Source: Fen-183 sp036504335 (lineage in GTDB: Bacteria > Acidobacteriota > Thermoanaerobaculia > UBA5066). From it: DNA of 64,000 nucleotides. The notes beneath the pieces were generated by a model. That model worked only from the letters and a program-made list of their open reading frames with translations. It ran no database searches and was not told the origin of the DNA. Below, piece after piece: positions 41,797 through 51,504 of this stretch (positions within the stretch are counted from its first letter, which is position 1; every line of letters begins with the position of its first letter). The position numbers and the translations under genes were made by a program. Where the stretch lies: positions 170,558 through 234,557 of the forward strand of contig DASXVJ010000033.1 in assembly GCA_036504335.1 (NCBI GenBank), given 5' to 3'.

Positions 41797-43827
41797 TTAC
41801 GGCTGCCGAGTCAAAGTCGTCACGGTGCTCGCGCTGCCTCCGGCGCGGAAGAAGATCGTCCCGGTGGCCGCGATGGTCTGGGCGTTCGGCCCGGGCGGCG
41901 TGATCGTCCCTGAACACGTCGCGCGGCTCACGTTCGCGTTCGGGATGTTCTCCGCGGTCAGCGTGAACGTTCCGTTCGGCAGCACGGTCATCGTGACGTC
42001 GCCGTAGAAGTTCGAGTGCGTCGTGAACGTCCCGCCGGCCGGCGTGAAGATGTTCGCGTAAATCTCGGGCGGCGGCGGCGCGCCGCCGAACACGTTGCCG
42101 CCCACGCTGGAGGTCCCGGAGTACGCCTGGGTGTACGAGTCGCCCGTGATCGTGATCGAGGCGCTGCCCGTGCTGCCGAACGTGGTGTTCCGCCACGTGC
42201 CGGCGAACGTGGCGCTCACCGCCGTCGGCGTGTCCAGCGCGACGAAGGCGCCGTCGCCGCTCCGCTCTCCGGGAGTCCCGCCGTCGTTCACGACGGCGTA
42301 GACGATGAAGCCGTTCTGGCCGCCCGTCCGGGTGACACGCGCGTAGGCCTGGGCGACGCCGGCCGCGTACTGGTTCAGGATGGCGCCAATCTGCTTGAAG
42401 CCGCGCCGTGCGACGGTCGTCACCGGATCCCCTTCGATCGTGGCGACCTTGCTGCCGCTGGCCCCGTCGAAGATCTCGATGCGAAGCGTGATGGGGTTCG
42501 AGTCGACCTCTCCGGTCGAGATCAGCGCGAGGTTCGTCCGGTTCTCCGCGTTCTGCTGGAGACCGTAGAGCCAGGCCTCCGTCGTGACCGCGGTGCCGAA
42601 CGGCCGCGAGGCGTAGAAGAGCCCGTACCGTCCACCGCCTCCGGGATTCGACGTGCGCCCGCCAAGGAAGAGCCCGCCGACGTCGCCGCCGGCGACCGTG
42701 GCGAAAAGCGACCCCGTGTACGTGGGGCCCGCCGGGCCGACGCCGGGGGCGCCGCTGTCGCGCATGAGTTGAACGTACGCAGGCAGGATCCGCTGCTCTC
42801 CCGGGGCGACCGTCAGCGTGAGCGTGGCCGTCTTGTCGGCCGTGCTCACGGACTCGGAGACGTAAGCGAGCGTGACCTGCTTCGAAGCGCTCGAGAAGTT
42901 CGTGAGGACGATCTCGGTCGAGAAGGTGCTCGTCTCGACGACGACGGGGAGCGTGAGGCCCGTGCGGCTCCGGAGCGAACTCTCCACGAGCGGCGTCACG
43001 AAAGAGCCGTCGGAGGTCACGTTGTCGTTGATGACCGCGTAGGCGTAATAGGGCCCGGTCCCGGAGATCCGTTCGGCCCGGATGAAGCCGTTCGCGGCGC
43101 CCGCCGCGATGTCGGTGATCCGATACTGCTTGAAGCCGCCGGGCGAGAGGGTGTCCTCGACCGACCCCGTCGCCGTCGAGCCGTCGCCCGGGAGGAACGT
43201 CAGCCGGATCCGCACGTCGGCGTCCCCGGCGTTCTGGACGGCCACGTTCGTCCGGTCGGCTGCGTTCTCACGCAGGGCGCAGAGATACGCGGTGCCCGTG
43301 AGGAGCTGCGAAGGCGCGACGCCGGCATACGCGAGCCCCGCCCGGCCCGTGGGCGCCGCCGGCGGGACGAGCGTCGTCGTCCGCACCGTGACGGCGGCCG
43401 CCGAGGCGGACGAGAGTCCCGTGAACGCGACCTTGAGGGTGCCGACGCGGTTTCCCGCGTCGGGAATCGGCACGCCCTTCGTGCGGAGATACGAAATGGC
43501 ATCGGCGACCACCCGCTGCTCGCCGGCCGCGAGCGTGTCGGCGCCGGAGCCGCTTCCGCCGCCGGCCGCGGCGACGTACGTGTACGCGATCGACGCCGGC
43601 GTCGTGCCGCGGTTCGTGAGGATCATCTCCGACGTGAAGAACGCGCCCTGCAGGCCCGACGACGACAGGACGACCGGGACGAAGAGCGTCGAGGCGTCGG
43701 GGGCGAGCTCGAGGCTTGCGGTCGCCTTCGAGCCGTCCTCGGATCGAAGTCCCCCGATGGAGGCGCAGCCCAAGGCGGGCAGCGCGACAGCCGCGACGAG
43801 AAACGACGCACGGTGGCGAGGCCGCAT
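41797..43827 (-). CDS. Large lipoprotein with duplicated beta-rich region
   Basis: A 676-aa protein. ATG 43827 has GGGAGGAT upstream. The signal ends in LPALGCAS, a lipobox. Two similar halves follow: LFVPVVLSSSGLQGAFFTSE and LTLPVVVETSTFSTEIVLTN, each followed by a strand with NRTNVAVQN or NRTNLALIS and a GFKQYRI or GFKQIGA strand. The C-terminal about 120 residues form a separate beta domain (GTWRNTTFGSTGSASITI). Exported proteins of this kind are common in Acidobacteria-like genomes; the function is unknown. Confidence 0.75.
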   Translation of the reverse strand: MRPRHRASFLVAAVALPALGCASIGGLRSEDGSKATASLELAPDASTLFVPVVLSSSGLQGAFFTSEMILTNRGTTPASIAYTYVAAAGGGSGSGADTLAAGEQRVVADAISYLRTKGVPIPDAGNRVGTLKVAFTGLSSASAAAVTVRTTTLVPPAAPTGRAGLAYAGVAPSQLLTGTAYLCALRENAADRTNVAVQNAGDADVRIRLTFLPGDGSTATGSVEDTLSPGGFKQYRITDIAAGAANGFIRAERISGTGPYYAYAVINDNVTSDGSFVTPLVESSLRSRTGLTLPVVVETSTFSTEIVLTNFSSASKQVTLAYVSESVSTADKTATLTLTVAPGEQRILPAYVQLMRDSGAPGVGPAGPTYTGSLFATVAGGDVGGLFLGGRTSNPGGGGRYGLFYASRPFGTAVTTEAWLYGLQQNAENRTNLALISTGEVDSNPITLRIEIFDGASGSKVATIEGDPVTTVARRGFKQIGAILNQYAAGVAQAYARVTRTGGQNGFIVYAVVNDGGTPGERSGDGAFVALDTPTAVSATFAGTWRNTTFGSTGSASITITGDSYTQAYSGTSSVGGNVFGGAPPPPEIYANIFTPAGGTFTTHSNFYGDVTMTVLPNGTFTLTAENIPNANVSRATCSGTITPPGPNAQTIAATGTIFFRAGGSASTVTTLTRQP

Positions 43828-44085
43828 GACGGATCCTCCCGGAGACAGAGTCTCACGGAGTGCGTCGCCGAACAAAAACGAAAACCGCCGTCAACTTAGT
43901 GCCATGGACCATGGGCATGACGAACCGGCGGCGCCGCGCCGCGGATCGCGCCCGTCAGCGTCGGCCGCCGCCCGGGCTGATCGAGAGACTCTTCGGCGCG
44001 CCACCCGAGGCGGACGTATACGCCTGGGGGCGAAGAAAGGACGGCGCAAGAGCGCCGGCCCTCCTCACCGAGAAATCTCTCCCCG
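43828..44085. other. Gap with only a weak short frame
   Basis: A plus-strand frame from ATG 43920 reads a short basic peptide with LIERLFGAPPEADVYAWGRR and runs into the fasciclin gene in antisense. The codon pattern is fair, but there is no ribosome site and no family, so it is not called as a gene. Confidence 0.3.
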
Positions 44086-44574
44086 CTACTTCTTCACCGG
44101 CGGAAGCAGCACCGTGTCGATCACGTGGATGACGCCGTTCGACGTCTCGATGTCCGTCTTGACAACGTGCGCCTGATTCACCATCACGCTCTTGTCCTTG
44201 ACGGTGATCTTGACGTCCGCCCCCTCGACCGTCTTCGCCGACTTGAGCTTCACGACGTCCGCTGCCATGACCTTTCCGGCGACGACGTGATACGTCAGGA
44301 CCTTGCTCAGCTGCGCCTTGTCGGCCAGCAGCTTGTCCAGCGTGCCCGCGGGCAGTTTCGCGAAGGCCTCGTCCGTCGGCGCGAACACCGTGAACGGGCC
44401 CGTGCCCTTCAGCGTGTCGACGAGCCCCGCGGCGCCAAGCGCTTTGGCGAGCGTCGTGAAGGAGCCCGCGGCCACGGCGGTGTCCACGATGTCCTTCTTC
44501 TCACCGGCCTGAACGGGGGCAGCAAGCGCCAGGACGATTCCGGCGGCAACCAACGACTTGATGACGATCTTCAT
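44086..44574 (-). CDS. Secreted fasciclin (FAS1) domain protein
   Basis: A 162-aa protein. ATG 44574 follows AAAGGAG; a signal peptide ends PVQAGE. One complete FAS1 domain is present: IVDTAVAAGSFTTLAKAL, GPFTVFAPTDEAFAKLP (H1 box), LTYHVVAGKVMAADV (YH motif) and NGVIHVIDTVLLPP (H2 box). Single-FAS1 proteins of this size (MPB70-like) are exported and take part in adhesion or envelope interaction. Confidence 0.94.
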   Translation of the reverse strand: MKIVIKSLVAAGIVLALAAPVQAGEKKDIVDTAVAAGSFTTLAKALGAAGLVDTLKGTGPFTVFAPTDEAFAKLPAGTLDKLLADKAQLSKVLTYHVVAGKVMAADVVKLKSAKTVEGADVKITVKDKSVMVNQAHVVKTDIETSNGVIHVIDTVLLPPVKK

Positions 44575-44834
44575 GGAGTTCTCCTTTTTTGTGCGGCGCG
44601 CTCGCGCCATGCTCTCCTTACGGCCCGCTCTCGAGGCCGGATTCGAGGCGCGCGTCGCGGGGTCGAAACGCCGTGCGAGGCAAACCGCCGCGCCGTCGCC
44701 GGCGTAGAAACGGCAGCCCTCGTTAGGGTCGCGTGCTTCGCCACCGCCGAGCCCACGGCGAAGTTCGAGTCAATCCTCCCGAAGCGGGGAGGCTGGGCTC
44801 TCAATGGCGTGGCGAGGTGTATCGTGGAATCACA
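44575..44834. other. Divergent intergenic region, fasciclin / glycosidase-like genes
   Basis: 260 bases carrying the upstream regions of both genes. No coding frame or clear promoter hexamers are seen. Confidence 0.4.
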
Positions 44835-46715
44835 ATGCAAATGGGAACCATCCGTGGGGCGCCTGCCCCGGCGGGCCTCTGGCGTCGGCGTGTGTTCCCC
44901 GGACCCGCCGAGCTCGCTTCGGCCGTCGTCGTCGTCCTCCTAGCCGTCTCGCCCGGGCCTGACGCCGAGGCGGGCGAAGTTCACCAGCCGGTCCGCCAGG
45001 CTCCCGGTGCGCCGGCCCTTCCCCGCCTCCGCGGCCGATATCGCCTTCCGACGCGCGGCCTCTACGTGCAGTTCGAGCGCCGCGGATACCCGAACGGCTA
45101 CCGCCCGGGTCAGATGCTCCAGCAGTTCAACGACTTCGACCCGATCGTGGGCCGCACTGTGAAGGAAGAAGTGGCCGCGCAGCTCGACGTCATGAGAGAC
45201 ATGGGCGTCAACGTCATCACGTACGAGCTTCGGACCTGTGATTCGTACTATGTGAACGGCCCCTTCGCTCCTCCCGTCTGCAACCTCGGGCCGGTACTGG
45301 GGCTCCAGTGGCCGCAGCCCACGGCCACGGAGCTCTCCAATCTGCGAGCGTTCCTCGACCTCCTTCAGCAGAAGGGGATTCGTCTCTTCCTGCGGCTCGT
45401 CAACACCCGCATGGGAGAGAAGCCGCCGACGAACTCCACCACGTGGCTCGGTGCGATTTTCGGTGCCATCAAGGACCACCCGGCGCTCGACCTCGTGCTC
45501 TTCGAAGGCAACGCCCATCTCGACTGGTCGAGCTGCACGGAACGCAACGCCTGCGGAATTCCGGCGGAGCCTCCGCTCTGGAACGGACCGGGCGATGCGG
45601 TCGCCGACTACATCCGCTGGGCCATCACGTACGCGATGTCCCTGGGAATGCCCGCCCGCAAGCTCTCGGCAGAGGCCATCGTCGGCGCGTTCTTCGTGGA
45701 CAGCGAACCCGGGAACTGCATCGCCACGGACGGGCACATGTGGAGCCCGATCGTGACGCTCAAGAGGATCTTCGACGACCTCGGGATCCCCGACGCCCAG
45801 CGCACGTACGCGCTCTCCTTCTACGAACATCCGAAGTGCCTGGGGGCGAACGGCCTGCCGTGCACCGACGCGCCTCCGCCCGCCTGGGCCGAAGAGACGA
45901 TCCAGAAACTCTTTCGGGTCATCGGGGTCGCCAACGGCGCCCGGGTCGTCGCGCCCGAGATGGGCGCGAACAACCCGGTCGATTCCACCTGGCCGACGGA
46001 GCGATCCCTCGAAAGCCTCGTCTTCCTGATGGAGAAGTACGGCATCGACGGCGGCAGCTTCTGGACGTGGACGAACGACGAAGATTGGCTGGACACGAAC
46101 GCGGGGACCTCGGACGCCGTCAAGCGGCGAGGCGTCCCATACGTCTACAACAAGGTCCAGAGCGAGATGCTCGACGTGGGAGGATTCCACCTGATCCTCA
46201 TCCCCAACGGCTCCTTCGAGAACGGCGGCGCGGTGCCCGACTCCTGGAGCGTTTCAGGCGCCGGCACCGCGAGCCGTCATTTCCTCGCGGGCGAGCCCGG
46301 CCAGCCCGAGGTCTCTTCCCGCGGCAGCTACGACCTGCGGCTGACGACCGGCGGCGGATCGAACGACGCGATTTCAGCCAGGGGCCCGAAGATCACCGTC
46401 AGCCCGAACGTCACCTATACGACGACGGCCAACCTGCGATTCGCCTGGACGGGCGATCCCGATCCGCTCGCCGCTCCGTCGAGTCGGCCTCACGTCTTCG
46501 TCGCGTTCCACTATCTCGACGGTTCGGAGCAGCCGTCCGGCATCCGCGACCGGGACACGTTCCGGTTTTTTCAGGCGGACAGCACACGGGGCTTCGGAAC
46601 GTTCCCCCTGCGATACACGCCTCCCTCGGACGCCCACTCGGTCGAGATCGAGATCGGCGTCGCCCGTAACGGGCTTCCGACGCCGATCACATTCGACGCC
46701 GACAACCTGCGGTGA
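44835..46715 (+). CDS. Secreted TIM-barrel glycosidase-like protein with C-terminal carbohydrate-binding-like domain
   Basis: A 626-aa protein; start ATG 44835 or 44841. The signal region is RVFPGPAELASAVVVVLLAV. Residues about 75-430 have a clan-A glycoside hydrolase look: VMRDMGVNVITYELRTCDSYY, LDLLQQKGIRLFLRLVN, LDLVLFEGNAHLDW, RVVAPEMGANNP and GSFWTWTNDEDWLD, with Glu residues at strand ends that could be the catalytic pair. The C-terminal about 160 residues (PNGSFENGGAVPDSWSV) look like a CBM4/9-type jelly roll. I cannot name the GH family or substrate. Confidence 0.7.
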   Translation: MQMGTIRGAPAPAGLWRRRVFPGPAELASAVVVVLLAVSPGPDAEAGEVHQPVRQAPGAPALPRLRGRYRLPTRGLYVQFERRGYPNGYRPGQMLQQFNDFDPIVGRTVKEEVAAQLDVMRDMGVNVITYELRTCDSYYVNGPFAPPVCNLGPVLGLQWPQPTATELSNLRAFLDLLQQKGIRLFLRLVNTRMGEKPPTNSTTWLGAIFGAIKDHPALDLVLFEGNAHLDWSSCTERNACGIPAEPPLWNGPGDAVADYIRWAITYAMSLGMPARKLSAEAIVGAFFVDSEPGNCIATDGHMWSPIVTLKRIFDDLGIPDAQRTYALSFYEHPKCLGANGLPCTDAPPPAWAEETIQKLFRVIGVANGARVVAPEMGANNPVDSTWPTERSLESLVFLMEKYGIDGGSFWTWTNDEDWLDTNAGTSDAVKRRGVPYVYNKVQSEMLDVGGFHLILIPNGSFENGGAVPDSWSVSGAGTASRHFLAGEPGQPEVSSRGSYDLRLTTGGGSNDAISARGPKITVSPNVTYTTTANLRFAWTGDPDPLAAPSSRPHVFVAFHYLDGSEQPSGIRDRDTFRFFQADSTRGFGTFPLRYTPPSDAHSVEIEIGVARNGLPTPITFDADNLR

Positions 46716-46722
46716 TGGCCCG

Positions 46723-47967
46723 TCACTCCAGGAAGTCGAGGTCGCGTCCCGCCGTCTCTGCCATGCCCCGGAGGGCGACCAGGGCGAGCGAGATGCAGAC
46801 GAGGCCCACCGCCCAGGCGCTCCCGACATAGCCCAGGGGGCCCCGGAGCAGGACGAAGCTGCCCGTGATCAGGGGAACGGCCCCCCGTACAAAGTTCGGC
46901 ACCGTCGTCGCGACCGTGGCGCGGAGGTTCGTGCCGAACTGCTCCGCGGCGATCGTGACGAAGACCGCCCAGTACCCCGCCATGAGGCCGAGGTACCCCG
47001 CGAGGAAGTAGAACGCGATCGGGCTGAGCCCGCGCACCGTGAGGTAGACCGCGACACCCGAGAGAGTCCCGAGGATGAAGAGAAGAACGACTTTCTTGCG
47101 GCTTCCCCAGGCCTGGCTGAGGATTCCCGACGCGAAGCTCCCCAGCGTGATGCCGCTGTAGCAGAAGGCCACGGCTGTCCCGGCGGCCACCGGTCCCGTC
47201 ACGCCCACCTTCGGGGCGAACTCGGGGGCGGACGTGATGAGGATCGCCACCACGAACCACGTCGGCAGGCCGATGAGGATGCAGCGCAGATAGCGGACGA
47301 AGCGCTCGCCGGATGTGAAGAGGCTCAGGAAGTCGCCGCGCGAAACGCCGGCCTGCTCGCCGAGCGTCCGGAACATCGCGCTCTCGCGGAGGCTGAAGCG
47401 CGTGACGAGGAGGACGAGGCCCAGCCCGCCTCCGACGAGGTAGGCGGTGCGCCACGGGAGGTACTTGCCGACGAGGCTTGCGGTCACCGTCCCGAAGATG
47501 CCGACCCCCGCGACGATGGCGGTGCCGTAGGCCCGGAGGTTTCTCGGGAGGATCTCGGCGACGAGCGTCACCGCCGCGCCCAGCTCGCCCGCGAGACCGA
47601 GCCCCGCGAGGAAGCGCCAGACGGCGTAGGACGGAATTCCGTGCACGAAGGCGTTGGCGATGTTCGCCGCGGAGTAGAGCGCGATGCTCCCGAAGAGCGT
47701 CGAGAGGCGGCCCTTCTTGTCGCCGAGGACGCCCCAGAAGATCCCGCCCAGCAGCATCCCCACCATCTGGGAGTTGAGGAGCAGGAAGGTGGCGGAGATC
47801 TGCGCGTCCCCCTGCGGGATGCCGAGGTCCGTCAGGCTCGGCTGCCGCACGATGGGAAAAAGCAGCAGGTCGAACATGTCGACGAAGTACCCGAGGGCCG
47901 CCACGAAGACCGTCAGGTTCAGGATCTGCGAAAGGCGGTTCTTCTCAGGCGCCGGCACGGGAGCCAT
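46723..47967 (-). CDS. MFS transporter (AAHS/MHS-like)
   Basis: A 414-aa protein with 12 predicted helices. VAALGYFVDMFDLLLFPIV in helix 1 has the Asp pair typical of metabolite-H+ symporters for organic and aromatic acids. GVLGDKKGRLSTL is the loop 2-3 motif, and RFLAGLGLAGELGAAVTLVAE covers helices 4-5. The substrate is probably a carboxylic acid (family knowledge). It is convergent with the glycosidase-like gene, with 7 bases between stops. Confidence 0.88.
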   Translation of the reverse strand: MAPVPAPEKNRLSQILNLTVFVAALGYFVDMFDLLLFPIVRQPSLTDLGIPQGDAQISATFLLLNSQMVGMLLGGIFWGVLGDKKGRLSTLFGSIALYSAANIANAFVHGIPSYAVWRFLAGLGLAGELGAAVTLVAEILPRNLRAYGTAIVAGVGIFGTVTASLVGKYLPWRTAYLVGGGLGLVLLVTRFSLRESAMFRTLGEQAGVSRGDFLSLFTSGERFVRYLRCILIGLPTWFVVAILITSAPEFAPKVGVTGPVAAGTAVAFCYSGITLGSFASGILSQAWGSRKKVVLLFILGTLSGVAVYLTVRGLSPIAFYFLAGYLGLMAGYWAVFVTIAAEQFGTNLRATVATTVPNFVRGAVPLITGSFVLLRGPLGYVGSAWAVGLVCISLALVALRGMAETAGRDLDFLE

Positions 47968-48077
47968 TCTGCCTCGCGCGTGCCGAAGCGGGGTCCTCGG
48001 GCGATGGTTCTCGCCTTCCGGCGACGCGAGCGTAGGATTCCGGCGGAACCCGCCGCTGCCGAACGAAGAGGGAATCG

Positions 48078-49676
48078 ATGAACCCGACGCGACACGCGCC
48101 GGCGCTGGTCCTGGCCAGACGCGGGCTGACGGTTTCGGCCCTGGTCGCTCTCTTCATCTTCCTCAGGATCGACCTGCTGCGGGAGAGCGCGATCTGGCTC
48201 GGCTGGAACAGCGACAGCGCGATCTTCGGCCTCATGGCCAAGCGGATGCGCGACGGAACAGGCTTCGACGTCTACTTCTGGGGTCAGAACTACCTCGGCC
48301 CGCTCACGTCTGCGCTCGCGGCCCTTCTTCGCAGAGCCCTTCTCGATCCGCTCGGCCTCGGGCCCGAAGCGGGGCCGCTTGCCCTCCGCCTCTCGAGCAT
48401 GGCGCAGGTGGCTTTCGGAATCGCGTTCTCGTTCCTCGCGATCGAACGCCCCTTCGGGTACGCCGTGGCCTTGCTTGCGGGGATGTGGCTCGCGGTCAGC
48501 CCGCCGTTTCTCGCGCAGTTCTCGGCCGTTCCGATGGGACCGGAGATGGCGTTCGCTCTCGGGTCGGTCCTCTTCTTCCTGACCGCCGATTCGCTGACCC
48601 GCTCTCCCGCGCTTCTCGACCGGCCCGCGGGGCGCTTCGTCTTCGGCGCCGTTGCGGGCGCAGGCTGGTGGGTCAACCAGACGATCGCGCTCGTCCTGGC
48701 GCCGTGCTCCGTGATTCTTCTCCTGCGTTCCCGCGCGTACGCCGGATTCCTCGAGCGGATCCAGCGGGCAGCGGCGCGCGATGGCGCGCCGCTGGGACAG
48801 GGCGATCCCCCGGAAGGTCACGGCGCGGACGTCCTCAGGGCGCTTCCATTCGCTGCCGGCTTCGCGATCGGCCACTTCCCCGCCTGGCCGGGCGGCCTCC
48901 TGGGCTGGTACCCGCGGCACTACATGTTCGTGACGCCGTACTTCCCGGAGGCCGGCTGGCTCCAGCGGCTCGGGACGTTCCTCACGACGGACCTGCGCCG
49001 GCTCTTCGGGCTCGAGAACGGCGCCGCCGGCGCCGCCGTCTTCGGCGTCGCTCTCCTCGCCGTCGCCTTCGTCCTCTTTCGCCATCGCCGAAAGCTCCTC
49101 TCGCTCCTGCTCCTCGCGCCCTCGCGCCACGGCGGGATCGAGCTCGCTGCGTCCATCGTCGCGGCAGGCGCCTATTTCTTCACGCTGACGGGACGCACTC
49201 CCGTCCAGCTCCGTTACATCGCTCCCGTCCTGCCGGCGGCGCTCGCGCTCGTCGGAGCCGCGGCCTTCGAATCCGTCGACCTCGTTCGGCCGAGGCTTCC
49301 GCGCCTGCTCGCCGGACTGGCGGCATGCGGCCTCGCACTCGCGGGCCTCGCCCTCGTCGAGCGGCGCGCCGCGGGGACCGTCCGGGAGATCCTCGCGGCT
49401 CCCGATCCGCGGCCGCTGCTTCGGGAGATCGAGGCCCGCGGTTACGCCGTCTGTCACGCGGATTACTGGGTCGCCTACAACCTCCAGTTTCTGAGCGACG
49501 AGCGCGTTCGATTCGTCCCATGGCACAGCTTCGACCGGAACCGGCTCCAGTCCGCCCGCCTGCGCGAGGAGCCGGGGCCGCATTGCCTCGTCCTTCCGGA
49601 CGGCACCCTCCGCGACTGGACCGCGGCCGACGCGGCCGACGAGGGAGGCCCCGCGAGGCGGCGCCGAGCCGAATGA
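48078..49676 (+). CDS. GT39-like polytopic membrane glycosyltransferase
   Basis: A 532-aa protein with about ten membrane helices and AAGAGGGAAT before the ATG. The first periplasmic loop has WNSDSAIFGLMAKRM, where the acidic residue after the first helix and the following GQNYLGPL match the PMT/ArnT (GT39/83) type. The soluble C-terminal tail (about 445-532) includes YAVCHADYWVAYNLQFLSDE. These enzymes use lipid-linked sugars. The acceptor is unknown. The stop overlaps the recQ start by 4 bases. Confidence 0.75.
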   Translation: MNPTRHAPALVLARRGLTVSALVALFIFLRIDLLRESAIWLGWNSDSAIFGLMAKRMRDGTGFDVYFWGQNYLGPLTSALAALLRRALLDPLGLGPEAGPLALRLSSMAQVAFGIAFSFLAIERPFGYAVALLAGMWLAVSPPFLAQFSAVPMGPEMAFALGSVLFFLTADSLTRSPALLDRPAGRFVFGAVAGAGWWVNQTIALVLAPCSVILLLRSRAYAGFLERIQRAAARDGAPLGQGDPPEGHGADVLRALPFAAGFAIGHFPAWPGGLLGWYPRHYMFVTPYFPEAGWLQRLGTFLTTDLRRLFGLENGAAGAAVFGVALLAVAFVLFRHRRKLLSLLLLAPSRHGGIELAASIVAAGAYFFTLTGRTPVQLRYIAPVLPAALALVGAAAFESVDLVRPRLPRLLAGLAACGLALAGLALVERRAAGTVREILAAPDPRPLLREIEARGYAVCHADYWVAYNLQFLSDERVRFVPWHSFDRNRLQSARLREEPGPHCLVLPDGTLRDWTAADAADEGGPARRRRAE

Positions 49677-51292
49677 ACGATCGCGAAGGCCAGCCCGGTG
49701 GCGGCCAGCTCGGCCCGCTCCTGAAGCGCGTCTTCGGGCACGACTCATTCCGCCCCTTCCAGGAGGCCGTCTGCCGGACCGTGACGGAGGGGCGCGACGC
49801 GCTCCTCGTGATGCCGACGGGTGCCGGCAAGTCGCTCTGCTATCAGCTCCCCGGGCTGGCGCGGGCCGGCGCCACGCTCGTCATTTCGCCCCTGATCGCC
49901 TTGATGGAGGACCAGGTCGCCAGGCTTCGCGCGCTCGGGCTCGTCGCCGAGCGGATCCACTCCGGCATCGACCGTGTCGTCTCGCGCCAGGTCTGCCGCG
50001 ACTACCTGGGCGGCAAGCTCGACTTCCTCTTCATTGCGCCCGAGCGGCTCTCGGTGCCCGGCTTTCCCGAGCTGCTCGCCCGGCGCACGCCTGCGCTCGT
50101 GGCGGTGGACGAGGCGCATTGCATCTCCCACTGGGGGCACGATTTCAGACCCGACTACCGGCTCCTGGGCGGACGGCTCCCCTTGCTGCGCCCCGCGCCG
50201 GTCATCGCCCTCACGGCCACGGCCACGCCGCGCGTGCAGGACGACATCGTCCGGCAGCTGGGGATGACGGACGTCGGCCGCTTCATCCACGGCTTCCGGC
50301 GGACGAACATCGCGGTCGAGGTCGCCGAGGCGCCTCCGAGCCGGCGCGCCGAGCTGGTGCGTGACGTGCTCGCCGACCCGGCGCACCGGCCCGCCATCGT
50401 CTACACGCCGACCCGGCGAGAGGCGGAGTCGCTGGCCGAGGTGCTCCAGGCCCGTGTAAAGGCGGTGGCCTACCACGCGGGAATGACGGCGTCGCAGCGG
50501 GACGACGTGCAGCGGCGCTTCCTGGAAGGGCGCGCCGAGGTCATCGTCGCGACGATCGCGTTCGGGATGGGGATCGACAAGGCGAACGTGAGGACCGTCA
50601 TTCACACCGGCCTTCCCGCCAGCGTCGAGGGGTATTACCAGGAGATCGGGCGCGCGGGACGGGACGGCCTCCCGTCGCGGGCGATCCTCCTCCACTCGTA
50701 TGGCGACACGCGGACGCACGAGTTCTTCCTCGCGCGCGACTATCCGGAGACCCGCGTCCTCGAGAAAGGTGACGAGGAGCAGCGCGAGCATCGAAAGATG
50801 CAGATCGACCTCATGCGCCGCCTCGCGGAGGGCTCGGCGTGCCGGATGCTCCAGCTCGTGAGGCACTTCGGCGACCAGGAGGACTCGGGCGCGCCGTGCG
50901 GCGTCTGCGATTCGTGCGCCCCCTCGGGAGGCGTCGCCACCACGCTGCGCGCGCCGACTGCGATGGAGGAAGCCGCGCTGAGGCGCGCGCTGGAATTGCT
51001 CCGCAGGCGGGACGGACAGACCACCGGGCAGCTGCACCGTGACGTCGTGGAGCAGTTCCCCGCCATGGAGCGACGGCTCTTCGAGGAGCTCCTCGGCGGA
51101 CTGGCGCGCGGAGGCCTCGTCAGCATCGACGATGACCAGTTCGAGAAGAACGGCCAGACGATCCGCTTCCGCCGCGCGTACCTGACAGGAACGGGGCGCC
51201 GGCCCGACGCGGTGATCGAGGCGCGCATCCCCGTCGCGCCCCTATCCGCTCGCAAGCGGAAGCGCGGAAGGAAGGCGCCGCCCAAGCCGTGA
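49673..51292 (+). CDS. recQ: ATP-dependent DNA helicase RecQ
   Basis: A 539-aa protein. ATG 49673 overlaps the upstream stop (ATGA). Helicase motifs: FRPFQEAV (motif 0), MPTGAGKSLCYQLP (I), VDEAHCISHWGHDFRPDY (II), ALTATATP (III), IVYTPTR (IV), ATIAFGMGIDKANVR (V) and QEIGRAGRDG (VI). The zinc site is complete (SACRML, then PCGVCDSC). A winged-helix-like segment (GQTTGQLHRDVVEQFP) and a basic tail follow; there is no HRDC domain, so it is shorter than E. coli RecQ. It unwinds DNA 3' to 5' in repair and recombination. Confidence 0.96.
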   Translation: MNDREGQPGGGQLGPLLKRVFGHDSFRPFQEAVCRTVTEGRDALLVMPTGAGKSLCYQLPGLARAGATLVISPLIALMEDQVARLRALGLVAERIHSGIDRVVSRQVCRDYLGGKLDFLFIAPERLSVPGFPELLARRTPALVAVDEAHCISHWGHDFRPDYRLLGGRLPLLRPAPVIALTATATPRVQDDIVRQLGMTDVGRFIHGFRRTNIAVEVAEAPPSRRAELVRDVLADPAHRPAIVYTPTRREAESLAEVLQARVKAVAYHAGMTASQRDDVQRRFLEGRAEVIVATIAFGMGIDKANVRTVIHTGLPASVEGYYQEIGRAGRDGLPSRAILLHSYGDTRTHEFFLARDYPETRVLEKGDEEQREHRKMQIDLMRRLAEGSACRMLQLVRHFGDQEDSGAPCGVCDSCAPSGGVATTLRAPTAMEEAALRRALELLRRRDGQTTGQLHRDVVEQFPAMERRLFEELLGGLARGGLVSIDDDQFEKNGQTIRFRRAYLTGTGRRPDAVIEARIPVAPLSARKRKRGRKAPPKP

Positions 51293-51446
51293 ACGATTCG
51301 CCGTGGTTTCGGGAGGCCGGAGACGGGGGTCGCGCTGTCTCCGCCAGCACTCAGAGCGCCGGGAATTTCTGACGGGAACGCCTCTTCGTCTTCGCAACGC
51401 TCCGCGTCCCCTGGCCATTTCGGCTCCGCATCGTGCTTAGTGCTCT

Positions 51447-51470
51447 ATCGCCCGGGACGAAGCGGGCGAT
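51447..51470 (+). other. Hairpin in the leader of the acyltransferase gene
   Basis: ATCGCCCG (51447-51454) and CGGGCGAT (51463-51470) form a perfect 8-bp stem with an 8-base loop, between recQ and the preferred ATG 51505. No T-run follows. The rest of 51293-51504 shows nothing else. Confidence 0.35.
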
Positions 51471-51504
51471 GTGCCGCGAAAACAGCCTCGATATAGTCAG
51501 GACG

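Noticed and set aside
43920..44132. Short plus-strand frame with LIERLFGAPPEADVYAW
   Set aside because: No ribosome site, no family, and its end lies antisense in the fasciclin gene; left as a gap note.
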